A stretch of DNA of 64,000 nucleotides, taken from NCBI GenBank assembly GCA_014621405.1, contig JAANBC010000076.1, forward strand, positions 1-64,000, given 5' to 3'. Positions within the stretch are counted from its first letter, which is position 1, and every line of letters begins with the position of its first letter. Made by a program: the position numbers and the translations under genes. The DNA is from Stylonectria norvegica. Its lineage: Eukaryota; Ascomycota; Sordariomycetes; Hypocreales; Nectriaceae. The notes under the pieces were generated by a model, which saw only the letters and a list, made by a program, of their open reading frames with translations, was not told the origin of the DNA and searched no databases. Shown piece by piece: positions 24,501 to 35,961 of the stretch.

Positions 24501-26946
24501 GATGTGCTGCTTCGATGGCTGTGATCCGGGAAGATGCGTGATACTGGCAGAGGGAACGGGACCGGAAGCCTGATAGTCAGGAGGTAGAGGACTCTGAACT
24601 CCATGGAGAATCCGCAATCGCAGCCTCCATCCAGTACTTTGTTGTTGTCATATCAACCCGGGCATGCAGGGCGAGTCGGCAACTCGGCCGTCGGTGGGTA
24701 TTCCCCTGGGCGTGGGCGGGCTTGGGATTCTGATCAGGGAACATGGTCATGATGGAGCAGCGCAGCAGAGAGTCGAAGCGAGGCCAGTCGAAGCCCTCAT
24801 GAATGACTTCGGCGTGGGGGAGCACAGTTCGGGGAGTTGGCCTTCGAGCCCGCTGCGACGCCTCGGCTCATGCGACTTGGAGGAGTACGTACTTGGTGGC
24901 TTGCAATCAATACAACCGGGGTTTGTACGATTACTGACTGTACGAGCACTGCACATATGCATGACTGTAGAATAGCTCGGTGACGAAGACGGAGGGCTCA
25001 AGGTCGACGAAGTACAACTCCCAATGGAAGTTCATGATAATCACGAACGTGGCGGCGAAGGGAACCTCCCATCTTGTCCAACCCCGAGAGAGGCCCCGGA
25101 CGCACGCAATCTCATGACAGGCGCCACACGGATGCTGTGTTTCGCTGCTGCGTGTCTCCCGTCGTCCTGCACGCACACGCAGTCAGCAGTACCTTACAGG
25201 AAGTTCGATGGTGGTGGTGGGTGGTGACACAACTGTAGATGCTGGGCCAAGAGCCTCGAAACGACAGATTGCATTCAATGGGTAACGCCAACGCGGCCTC
25301 TCGCCGGCGAGCCAAGACTTTTTCTCGGTTCGCGCCTCCAGACAATCATCGCCGCCAAGAGTATCGTGTAGCAAAATGTGAGCACAAGTTACGCGTCGTC
25401 GGCGGCGGAAGGGGGGTCTTTTGGTTGAGAGCCCGCCACGATCGGTTTCATGGATCGATGTAGCAGTTTGATGGATCTTGTTGACAGGGACATTTCGAGG
25501 GAACTCTTTGCGGTGTGCAAGGTGAGATGGTGAAATCTCCACATCGAAACCAGGTATCCATGTAACCTCAACAACAAGGTGCAAGGCAAAGGAAGCCATT
25601 GGACTTCATTTACCAACGTCGCGGTCTTCTACAAGGTAAATTCGTGGTTGAGGAATGAGGCCCACGTTGTTACCGTGATAGTCGTGTAGACTAGTGAAGT
25701 CACCGCCGGAGTTGAAATTGAGAGAGTCGGCCGTGAGACACCCAACCAGTTACTTTCTTTCAACATCCATCACTCCAATTTCCAGACGGGGGCCGAAGTT
25801 GTCTCTGTCGCTAACTATAGAATACGTGTACTTCGCACCAGCTCGTCGATCTCAATAGCAGCGGGCAAAGACATCTTGGCAATGGCACTCACTGGCTGCG
25901 ATGCGGCGAAAGAGTGAAGCAACGGACCCCCCAAGAAAGCACAGCACACAGAGACACCCAAGCCGCCCGCTTTATGAAGCGCGCCAAGGCCGCATATGAC
26001 GCACTCGCCCTCGCACCCGTGCCGGCCATCCCTGTTGGCGATGCATGTTGCTGGGGGTTTTCGTCTTTGGTCTTCGAGGTCGAGAGGTCTAAGCCAACCT
26101 GGAACAAGGCCAAGAAAGGACCCCCAACTTGTGCGCGTCGCTTATTGGTCGGGAATTGGCAGATCTGTGCTTGCCCAGGCTGGGAATGAAGATGTCTTGA
26201 ACTTGCAGGCAACTGGTGTCTATCCGGCTATTGAAGATTGATCAGGAGGATGACATGTTTGCCTATTGGTGTGCTTGTATCTAACCTTGGCATTGTCCAC
26301 AAGCTCGCTTCAAACCGCCTGCTTGCCTCGCAATGGATGCCATGGAGATCAACCTTCACCGACGGACGGTGCTCCACGACAACGGAGCCCTGGTCGCTGG
26401 AGCTTCATGTCAGTGCGTGTTCGTAATAAATGCCGCTCTAATCAAGGCCGTGCAGTAGGCAAATATTCGTAATGCACCTATCAATTAGTCTGCTTGGTAC
26501 CTGTCAAGAATTATGCTGCTTATCTCGACGTGAGACCACCTGGCTGAAAGCCAACCTAAATCAACATTAGCTTTTCACTCAGTTCAAGCTTATTACTGCA
26601 TGTTTGTGATGATGTTTGGTGTCAGAACCGCAGAACGGCCGCGCAACATGTCTCGTCACCGTCGCGCAGGCTGAGACCACCCACGGTGTGTTGGAAGGCC
26701 TCGCAGAGAGGATGCAATTGCTTTGAAAATGGACATGTGCGCATAGGTCTGTACCTGTACATGTACGTATACTGGATGTGCCCTGTATTGTACTTGTACT
26801 TTTAGACGCAACGGACACCAATGGACCGGGTTTTGTGCGAGCCATGGACAAAGATCGCCGGCGTCTACGTAACTAATGCCCTCCAAGTCCGTCCGTCGGA
26901 GTAGTTTGTACGGCGAACAGCGGCGCTTGGACTTAGAAAGACTAGG

Positions 26947-27043
26947 AGCAGCAGCAGCAGCAGCATCACAATAACTGAAGTCGGCTGCGGCATCCTGCTG
27001 CGGTGTGGTGCAATGTAATATCTCACTGCTGCTGCTGCTGCTG
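26947..27043. repeat. Inverted trinucleotide arms, (AGC)6 and (CTG)6
   Basis: (AGC)6 at 26947-26964 and (CTG)6 at 27026-27043 are complementary and separated by about 61 bases, so the segment could fold into a hairpin. It lies in non-coding DNA. Confidence 0.75.
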
Positions 27044-28200
27044 CGTCTCGTTGCTGGCTGGAGGGCTGGGTATTCACGGGCTTACTCCCATGCCTCCCTC
27101 CATGTAAATAGAAACAGTCCGCCCGTTTGGCCGCCGTGACCGACACGACGGCCGAGGAACGAGCCTTTTGATGGGTCCGCTCCGCTCAGCAGCGGAAGCG
27201 GATGGATGGCTGGCGCCAGTGTGTTGAGGTGGCATTGGGAGGAGCCCGAGCTGGAGATTGCAATGCCCGGGCGGTTTTGCGTGCATTTCGGTAACTATCT
27301 ACCTAATTAGGGACCTTACTATTCGCGCGCAAAGCGGCAGCGGATGAAAGGAGCCATGGATGTGGCTGCTTCTTCGTCGTCGCCGGACCAGACAAACCTG
27401 AACAACAATCGCCCCTCGCAACACCACCAACGTAAACAAAACGGAGGCTGACTGTGCCAAATTGTACGAATATTAAGGTATGTACGAAGTACCTGCAAAT
27501 ACATCCTTCCAATGCTGCGGCGAGGCGTTGGCGCGTCCTCTGTCGCTGACCCAACCAGCCCAGTCTATTCGTAGAGTAATCCATATTATTCGTACTCCAT
27601 TAATACTCGTTGTGCTCACGCGCGGGCGGCATCGTCGGGAAAATAACTCGTCTCTCGTGGGAGACGCACATGGCATGGTCGACCGTCGTTGCCGTCTCTC
27701 CCGACAATGCCAATCATCAACGCGCCAGCGGTTATGGCGGTGGACGGGGGCTCCAGCTCTGGCCTGCAGCGCCTCGGGCGCTAATGGAAGCCGGCGGAGA
27801 TGCCTATAATTAATTGCCTGTCCAGTGCAGCTTGGTAGGTGTGTTGAATCCGAGTGCGGCGAGATGAGCGGCTTCATCCACTTCACATCCATCCGTTTTG
27901 ATGGCAGTGGCAGTGGCGGATAATGGCCCATCCCAGGCTGGCGGCTCTGCCTGCAGCTGATGATGCCCACCGGCAATCTCTAGGGGCGCCGGGCCACAAT
28001 TAGTTGTGTATCGCTAATTACATGTACAGCCAGCCGTGGCCTCGCAATGGACAACAGCCAGGCGAGCATCTGGGCCCTGGGAGACCGGGTTGGACTGATT
28101 GGGAAGTGGAGGGCGATGACCAGTTGGCAGCTTGTAATAAGCAACTCATCGACGTCCACAATCGATACCTATCGCCTATCGACGTGTGGCCCACTTGGAC

Positions 28201-28227
28201 GCCCTCATCGCCCTCATCGCCCTCATC
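28201..28227 (+). repeat. Three exact 9-bp tandem copies
   Basis: GCCCTCATC is repeated three times without mismatch. It lies in an unassigned region; a coding reading would give a short ALI-type repeat but no gene is supported. Confidence 0.8.
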
Positions 28228-30249
28228 GGGGGCGCGCGAGGCGGGCACCAGTTTCGGAGTGTGCCTCGCGGAAGGGGGATGTCGGAGAGACACTGCTGTC
28301 TATCCTGAGACTCGGTGTTGGACGACGATGGAGCATGTGGTGGGACTACAGGGCTTGCATGTGTAGAGATGATGATCATGTATCAGGCATCGCCACGGTT
28401 GTTACCTGTCGTGACGACTGTCGTGAAGAATGAACCTCTAACACTCCCCAACTTATGTACCATAATTATGTTTTTATATCACCATCAATCACCAAGATGG
28501 ATTACACGTCGACGAGTCGGCTCTTCATGCTGTGTTGAGATTAGCAATGCTCGCCCTGTCCGTCCATCCAGCTACTATACCCTAATAATTAGAGCCATGC
28601 GTCTGAGCGCTTATACCAAAGTCGGCAACGTCCAGCACCTCCAAGTTGACGATGTTATCGAAAATGCGCCGGACAGGCACCCTCTGCGGCGAGCGAATGG
28701 CCATCCAGCAGACCCATGGACCGACATCCATCCATCCCCTGCCGACCCAACGACGCACCGACCGAGCGTCTAAGTGAGGCTAGCCCGTCGGTGTTTGAAG
28801 CACGGTGCTTGTGCGGATATGTACGAAGACTGTGCGATGATTCGCACTCGGTACACGCATTGAATGCTCCAAGGTTTTGTCGTGAACTTCCGTCGAGGTT
28901 AGGGAGTGGCTCTGGAGAGCGAACTATTTGACGGTAAATATCGTCGTCTGGAAGGACGCACAATTGAGACTTTAAAGGGCAGCAAACTCTGCGGGAGTGA
29001 AACTTACACGGCATAAAGGCGGGCGTTTGAAATGAACTATCGTGAGCAGAGTAGTACGGTGCTTTGTACAGCACGTACGAATAACACATTAAACCCCAAT
29101 GTCGAGGTACGAATACCGTCCATCATGAGCACCCCCATGCCCCATCCCCCATCCATTCCCTCCCGTCCGCGTCCTCAAACCCCAAGCCCACATCCACTCA
29201 ACCAACCTTACCCACCACCGTCACTGTCATCTGCAAGCTGCGCTGCACAAGAAGAAGAAGAAGAGCAAAGCTAAACCGACACCTCCTCCCCTCTGGTCCC
29301 ACCCACGTACACACACCCCCCTTCCCACCGCAGAGCGCGAGCGAGCGAGCGAGGATCCCAGCTGGAGAGGTTCAGTTCATAACTCGTAGCGTTTCCCCCA
29401 AGGTGGGACACAAGAGCGCGACTTTTCTGCCTCTCCCAGACCTGCACTCCTGCGTTTACCCTCTTCCCCTTTCTATATCTATTGCCAATTCATGCCTCCT
29501 CGCCTTCTGCAACCTCCTACCGTCACTCGCCTGAATTTTCTTGACCCGATTTCCATGTTGTGACCTCGGCGCCTTGGGAGAGAAACCTGAGGGGATTTCC
29601 GCGGAGGACACACTTACACGGCTCCAGCCGCCCGAATATCACACGCTCAGCACATCATCACCCATCACCCAGCAGACACGTCAACTTTGCTCCAAAAACC
29701 CCCTTGGAAAGCAGGACCGAATATCATCAGTCCATCGAAGCAAACAGCAGACATCCAATACCAACTTGCGTCCTCTCGGTGGTTCATCTCCATCAGTCTT
29801 CTGTCTGTATCGGTGCCCTCCGGTACTCCAGATCCGATCTATCACACCCCGTGGGTAGCATCACTCGCAGTCACTTATTCATCCTCCGGCCGCCGGCACC
29901 AAACCACGAGACTCCCTTCACATAACGCTACTACGACACACGTCAGTTACGGATTACGGAAAACAAAAGACCGGAAAACCAGATTCGACCCTCCATCTTG
30001 GCCGTCTCTCGATCCCCTTTCGGTCCGTCATTTTGGTCTACCTACTCGCTCTTCGGCCTCGACGACTCAGGTGTGCAGCCACTACGTCGTGGTTCCTCGC
30101 CTTTAGCAACACGGGCTGTATTGCCGGCTAGTGTCTATCCACGTCCATCGCCTCCATCGCTTACATCGCCTCCGTCCAATATCCATCCGTCCCCATCCGT
30201 TCAGCTCCAGGTCCCGTTACATCACCCCGCCGCGGTAGGCTAACCGACC

Positions 30250-33200
30250 ATGGCGACGTTTTCTGCATCTTCCGGGATCATGGTGCACCAGCAACAGATG
30301 CCGTCAGGGCTCATTGAAGAAGGTAAGCAAGGATATCACCCAGCACTGGAGTGATTGTTAGCCCCCTTTTTCGAACTTCAAAGCTGCATTGGCAAGCAGA
30401 AGAACAAAGCCCTCACCATCACTCTATTCACCACGGGCTGCACTGCGCTGCCTGTTCACTTGCAAGTGCAGGTAAGACAGGCCCCCCCAGTGGGAGGCTT
30501 GTGAGCAGAGACCGCGGGCCCCCTGTGACATCCATGGGATGGGATGGAAACCCCCGGAGACGACGTCGGCCAGTGACGTGATTCGTGCCAGGGCTGGGGA
30601 TGGGGGTCCCGCCTAACCCTCCACGGGCGAGCGAGCACCCCTCCATCCACTGGGGGCGGGGGGGGGATCTTGGCTGGGACCCTCCACTGGACCCCCGGGG
30701 CATCCACTGATGGACTGAACCCCCCTCCACTGAGTGGCCGCCCCACCAACAGTTCCAGGTTGAGGTAACAGGTGCTCCCCCGGCGCTGCGGCCCTGCTAC
30801 TGACTGGAAGAGTGCCTGTGCTGCTGAGGCTGCGGCTGCTTCTGCTGGGAAGGGCTGGGCTGGGCTGCTTATGTCTGTTGGCGCTGTGCTATTCCCAGAA
30901 ATGGATTGGCGACCCAGAAACCTGAACCAGAACCCAGATTGAACCTAGAAACCCAGATTTCCATTTCCATCTCCATTTTCGTTTCCATTTATTACCGCTC
31001 ACAGTCCCTGTTTCTACTTCTTTATACGTCTGCTTACAAAGTACTGCTTACAAAGTACTGACCTTACCTCTCTCTCCCTCCTCAGACTCTCTCACCACCT
31101 CAAATCAAACCATCGTCGCGCCTCCTCCGCTGCGAACAACTTCCGCCAGCAGCTTCTCTTCCTCTCCGCGCCAATTCTCTACCGACCTTACCGACTCAAT
31201 TCTCGAGGAAGGCGCCGAGTCCGGCACCGAGTCCTTCGTCGAGCCTGTCACACCTGTTAGCGGACGCCACTCGCAGGACTTCACCCTCCAGAGCCAGGAT
31301 CTGGCTGAGATTCAAACCCTGCAATCCTACCAAGCCATTGTCAACCCTCCATCGACCTCACCTAGAAAGGCTCCTCTTACCAACGCCCGATCTGCTCCTG
31401 TGGCCTCGACCTTCAACAGCTCTCAACCTCAACCTCAAGCTCAGACTCAAACTCAATACCAACCGCGTCAACCTCTACGTCAGTTCTCCCGAGACTCCCA
31501 AGACTCCCAGGTTATCCTCGACTCCCGCAGCACCCCGCGTACTCCCGGGACCCCCCGTCGACCCTCAGACCCTGAATCTGCCCTCTCTGTCTCCGTCACC
31601 CCCAGAGCCGCCGATCAGGAGCCTGCCGCAACAGGAACTCCGCTCTCCCGGAGACCCACCCGCGGTTCGACCTCCAGCTTCAAGCGCACAATGTCAAGCA
31701 TCTTCCGCCGCTCTGGCTCACAGGTCACCCGCGATTCCATGGCTGAATCCGCTGCGCCCTCGATGACGTCGGGAGCCTCGGAGCCTAGTTCCAACGGCCA
31801 GTCTCGCGCGAGTAATACACGCCGATGGTCCATGAACCGATCCTCCGCAACCACGCGCTCAAATTCGCCGCCCTCGCCCGGCTCCCCCGTCCTCGAGATG
31901 GCGAGCAATACCCGCGCACCACCCGCAGACGGAGCTGCCGGTGACCCACTTCCAAGTCAGCACGATTTCAAGAAGAACCGCGCCTCGACGGGCCCTTTGA
32001 ACACCATTCGCGGCCGCCTTAACTTTGCGACTGTCACCCGAGGCGGAGCTCGAGGTGGACGCCCCAAATACTCACGTCGGGCGAGCAGCTTTGATGGAGG
32101 TAGCAGACCTCAAACTCCTCTCCCCACGAGCAATGAAGCCGACGAGGACGCCACATATCCCCCCGAACGTCAGCCCTGGGCCCTACCCCCGGATGCAGGC
32201 ACTGGTGCCAAGGCTCGCCGCATGAGTTTGAGCCTACCCGATGACTTCACCGTGGACGTCGCCGATCTACAGAACGAGTTTGAATACCAGCGCAAATTTC
32301 TAGGACGACACGGCAAGCACCTCGGAAAGGGCGCCGCCTCCAAGGTGACGCTTATGATGCGCAAGGGCTGCCCCGAGGAACTGTACGCTGTCAAGGAATT
32401 CCGAGGCAAGTCAAACCGCGAAACCCAGGCAGATTACGAAAAGAAGATCAAGTCCGAATTCAGCATCGCCAAGAGCTTGCACCACCCGAACATCGTCGAG
32501 ACGGTCCGCCTCTGTACCGATCACTCCCGCTGGAACCACGTCATGGAATACTGCTCCGAGGGTGACATGTTCAGCCTGGTCCATCGGGGCCACCTAAAGG
32601 GCGAGGACCGCAAGACGGACCGACTTTGTCTTTTCAAGCAGCTGATCCAAGGCGTCGCCTATCTGCACGCCAACGGTATCGCCCACCGCGACATCAAGCT
32701 GGAGAACCTCCTGATTACCAAAGACAGTAAGCTCAAGATCACCGACTTCGGCGTCTCGGAGGTATTCTCGGGCACTCACCCCGGTCTGCGCGAGTCCGGC
32801 GGCCAATGCGGCCAGAACATGGGTGATATCCGCCTCTGCTCACCGGGCATCTGTGGTAGCGAGCCCTACATCGCACCCGAGGTTCTCGAGAAGAAGAACC
32901 CATACGATGCCCGCGCCCTGGATGTATGGAGCTCGGCCATTGTCATGATTTATCTCACATTTGGCGGCGCCATCTGGACTCGCGCAGAGCGCGGCAACGC
33001 CCACTACGACAAGCTCGTCGACGGATGGAAGAAGTGGTACGCGAAGCACCCTGAGTGTGACGCTTGTATCAGTGATAGGGACTACCCCAACTGCTATGCT
33101 TTGGATGTCGGTGTCCAGCCTCCCGCGCTCCGCCGCCTCCTCCTTCAGATGCTTAATCCTGACCCGGCGAAGCGTATCGGCATCGACGAGGTGGCCAACA

Positions 33201-33388
33201 ACCGTTGGCTCAAGAATGTTGAATGCTGCCAGGTTGAAACATACGACGATCCGACACAGCTTATAGATGCAACCAAGAAGGATGCTACCAAGAACGGCGG
33301 CAAGAAGATTTTCTGCCACAACCATCTTCCCCCGAAGGCCATTACCAGCCATTCGCTAGGCAAGATGCCCGGAAAACCCGGATACTAG
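30250..33388 (+). CDS. Hal4/Sat4-type serine/threonine protein kinase
   Basis: Fungal kinase of the Hal/NPR family, which in yeast controls cation homeostasis and nutrient transporters. Exon 1 is 30250-30322, with its donor GTAAGC. Exon 2 is 31086-33388 after CCTCAG, giving 791 residues. The phase-1 junction joins E-E-D and opens a continuous Ser/Thr/Pro/Gln-rich N-terminal region of about 400 residues. The kinase domain is at about 430-732: glycine loop LGKGAASKV, catalytic Lys in YAVKEF, HRD as AHRDIKLENLL (about 556), DFG as ITDFGVSEVF (about 576), a long activation segment, and EPYIAPEV. The catalytic residues are all present, so an active enzyme is expected. The position inside the Hal4/Hal5/Npr1 group is inferred from general resemblance. 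Confidence 0.93.
30323..31085 (+). other. Unusually long first intron of the kinase gene
   Basis: 763 bases between a GTAAGC donor and a pyrimidine tract ending CCTCAG, against 45-110 bases for the other introns resolved here. It contains a G-run-rich segment (about 30590-30745) with repeated CCACTG/CATCCACTG words and runs of up to ten G, and an exact 14-bp tandem duplication at 31030-31057. Both flanking exons join in frame, so the intron assignment is solid unless a further leader exon lies inside it. Confidence 0.8.
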
Positions 33389-34369
33389 ACGAATTACGAA
33401 ATATTCCGACGCATGAGGTTTTACATCAGACGCCTTTCGGTAGCAATAAATGCATAACCATATGATGGACATGATCTCGAACGCACTTCACATCCTTATC
33501 CCTACTTCCCTTTTACCTGTACACGGCGCACGTCGGCACTCTGTCTTTTGTGATGCACCTACCACGGCGTTATATGGCGGCTGACCATGGGAAGGGCGAC
33601 TTGGACAACCCGCATGGTCTGGAGTTTTACGAACTTATTTTTTATCGCTTTATATTCCGTTTCCTCAAACATGTTTTACTCTGCCCAAATGCATCGGTTT
33701 CACCACCGTGCAGGCTCAATCCTGTATAACCCATTTCTCACGAAGAGACTTGGTCTGCCATCATTCGTCTTGTTGAAGTATATTTACGACATGTGAATGG
33801 ATGCAAAAGAGGGGGCAAGCAATAAACACGGCTCGACAGTATGCTTAATTACCTCCCGCTACTACTATGGGAGAAGATTTGCGAGACTGCGAGCAGGAAT
33901 CTCCCTTGAACACACTAAAAGTTTGGAAGACGGAGAAGAAGGAAATTCGGACCTTTTTGGATGCATGATGCGCTCGCCCGAAGGGTGAGCTTTTAGGTAG
34001 CGGCGACGAAGGTCGTTGGTTCCGTCAGTCCTTGCAGATGCGTAATAGAGACTTGCATTGATGATCCAACATTATCTCTCTGAATATCCCCGTGATGTGC
34101 CCATGCGAGCAAAGCTTGATTCTTGCCGTGGGAGGTTATCCCTCACACGAAGCACCTGACACCACAACCCTTGAGTCTCGGGAAGTAGTACCACGGAACA
34201 ATCCGAATCCCTGGATGCAATAACTGCGTGTCAACCATCTGACGCGCCGCTGCACAAAGACCAGGGAGGTCCACCACACGGCGGTATCACAGAAACCCAC
34301 GCTACCCACGCTTTTCATGTCTCGCCACAGCATTGCACTGCGGAGTCGCGTGTCACAAGCACGTCCAGA
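33389..34369. other. Downstream region of the kinase gene
   Basis: Contains the kinase 3' untranslated region. Nothing else is recognised; the small frames here lack coding character. Confidence 0.5.
33445..33450 (+). terminator. Candidate polyadenylation signal of the kinase gene
   Basis: A canonical AATAAA lies 57 bases after the kinase stop codon. Fungal genes do not always use it, so this is a plausible signal only. Confidence 0.4.
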
Positions 34370-34837
34370 CTATCGGAAACATGTGCCGCTGCGTGGGACG
34401 TCTCTCCACAAGGCGATAAGGTGTGCGCCCGTGGCTGATTCGTCAAGGTTCTTTTCTCTTTTCGCCGGACGGGGGGTTCTCACGGGATGTAATGAAGGAC
34501 GTGTGCTTCGAGGTGCTCGGTTAGGAGGAAGTATTGATTTGAGGGTTCGAGTTGTCTGTGGGTAAGGCGTGTCTGTAGGTGTGTAGTGGCATGGAGGGTG
34601 TTTACCTTCCGGCCTTGGGTGGATGAGCTCGGCAAAGACGGCCGTGTCGTGGGGGCCTCGTGGCTGGTTTCCACGGCCGAGGGCGATCTCTTTCGGCTGA
34701 GATGCTTCGTCGGAGGACCGGTCTGCAGGGAGTGCGGGAGGAGGTGCGGCGGGACTGGACGCCGAGGCTGGACGCGGAGGTGGCACGGCGTCGGTAGCGC
34801 GGCCGGACGGGAGAGACGGCTCGAGAATGGACTTCAA
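34370..34837 (-). CDS. Coding-like Pro/Ser-rich open frame without a clear start
   Basis: The frame stays open on the minus strand from about 35165 to a stop at 34370 with no in-frame ATG seen. The section from about 34905 to 34620 looks most gene-like (STGIPVIQPHP, ADSPVLKSILEPS, EIALGRGNQPRGPHDTAVF). A possible donor GTAAAC near 34607 would end an exon there. Probably part of a small spliced gene or a decayed one; no family recognised. Confidence 0.3.
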   Translation of the reverse strand: MKSILEPSLPSGRATDAVPPPRPASASSPAAPPPALPADRSSDEASQPKEIALGRGNQPRGPHDTAVFAELIHPRPEGKHPPCHYTPTDTPYPQTTRTLKSILPPNRAPRSTRPSLHPVRTPRPAKREKNLDESATGAHLIALWRDVPRSGTCFR

Positions 34838-35149
34838 GACGGGAGAGTCGGCTCGGGGATGAGGCTGGATGACTGGAATTCCAGTTGACGATGGGGGTGG
34901 GATGAGTGAATCGTGTTGTTTAGGAGCTTGATGGGGGAGGGAGGGAGGGAGTGTGGTGCAGGGGAGGTGGTGTAAGTGATGCGTCGAGAACGGTGCCGTA
35001 TCCGAGGGTGTACGGGACCGTGTGTATTCCGGAGTTCTTTGAAGGTAGTATACAACTCTTAGAGAACCTATCTGTGTGTGTTCTAGAAATCTTTGGGTGA
35101 AGTAGGCTCGACTTGACCGAACATGGGACGTGCGAATCCTGTTCTCTAA

Positions 35150-35425
35150 ACCCTTGTTCCCTATTTACCACGTTGTAGGACAACGGTATCTAAGAAGAGG
35201 TGTTCTGTCGAGGTATTCTTTGTAGCAGTGTGTGTGTTCTATAGTCTCAACCCCGTTCCCCTATTTACCACGTTGTAGCAACGGAATCTAAGAACAAGTG
35301 TTCTGTCGAGGTACTTTTCGCAGCAGTGTTCTATAGTCCAACCCCGGTCACACTTTTACGACGTTGTAACAACGGAATCCATGAACAGGCGCTCCTTCAG
35401 GTATTCTTCGTAGCACTGTGCTTTA
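35150..35425. repeat. Three diverged tandem copies of an 85-101 bp unit
   Basis: Copies start near 35150, 35250 and 35341. Shared words in order: ttaccacgttgta, caacgg(a/t)atc, gtgttctgtcgaggta, gcagtgt and ttctatagtc. The third copy is the most diverged. A fainter related stretch (gtgtgtgttcta) lies just before them near 35074. The array is about 310 bp upstream of the small gene at 35737. Confidence 0.8.
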
Positions 35426-35544
35426 GGAACATGTCCTTCTTGGCTGGCTTGTTCAGACATCGTCTTTCAAGGGCACTTCTTGAGTTCAACGCTGTTCTAC
35501 CTCTAGCGTTGATGATGGCTTCAAAACATGGGAGAACATGGACT

Positions 35545-35553
35545 TTTATATAT
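35545..35553 (+). promoter_or_regulatory. TATA box of the 74-codon gene
   Basis: TTTATATAT lies about 190 bp upstream of the ATG at 35737 and is followed by a C/A-rich stretch (CCAACC, CCAAAC, ACACC words) typical of a fungal leader. Confidence 0.5.
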
Positions 35554-35736
35554 CTAGCTGCCTAGACAGAAATACTATAAGTACGCCAGCTTTGCCCGCC
35601 TTCTATCGAGATTCATCAGCCTTCACAGCATCACACCAACCATCTCCGAACCACCACTTCCGAAACAATCCAAACACCTCCAACCCACACCCAAACACCA
35701 AGGTAACCCCCAAACCCCTCGTTCCCCGTCCTGACA

Positions 35737-35961
35737 ATGGAGAACAGCAACAGCAACACCACCGGCGGCGCCAACGGCTCCGCCCAGTCGGCGCAGGGAA
35801 ACGGAGTCGTCTTCCACTCCGTCAACTGGGGCGGCAAGGCTCAGGGGGCCGACGTGGTTAGCCAGTCGACGACGGAGAAGATGGGGGCCACGAAGCGCCG
35901 TAGTGCGGTGCCGGATGTGGCCGAGCATATCAAGGAGCTCCTCGCCAAAGAACAGAAGTGA
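35737..35961 (+). CDS. Small hypothetical protein (74 residues)
   Basis: An intact ATG-to-stop frame with strongly G/C-ending codons, preceded by a TATA box and a C/A-rich leader. It encodes an Asn/Gly/Ser-rich start, a central FHSVNWGGKAQGADVVSQ stretch and a helical charged end (PDVAEHIKELLAKEQK). No signal peptide or membrane segment. Family not recognised. A dispersed direct repeat copies the end of the coding sequence just after the stop (gaggagct...cttgccaaa-like words at about 35934-35980). Confidence 0.55.
   Translation: MENSNSNTTGGANGSAQSAQGNGVVFHSVNWGGKAQGADVVSQSTTEKMGATKRRSAVPDVAEHIKELLAKEQK

Larger units (their letters stand above)
21504..30249. other. Long gene-poor stretch, second part, with kinase leader
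   Basis: No convincing gene. The sequence alternates between GC-rich blocks (about 23100-24900, including a long G run near 24228-24236) and mixed DNA. Small repeats are listed separately. From about 29430 the plus strand becomes C/T/A-rich and carries several short upstream ORFs (for example ATG-TTG-TGA at 29555), consistent with a long leader for the kinase that starts at 30250. Confidence 0.5.
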
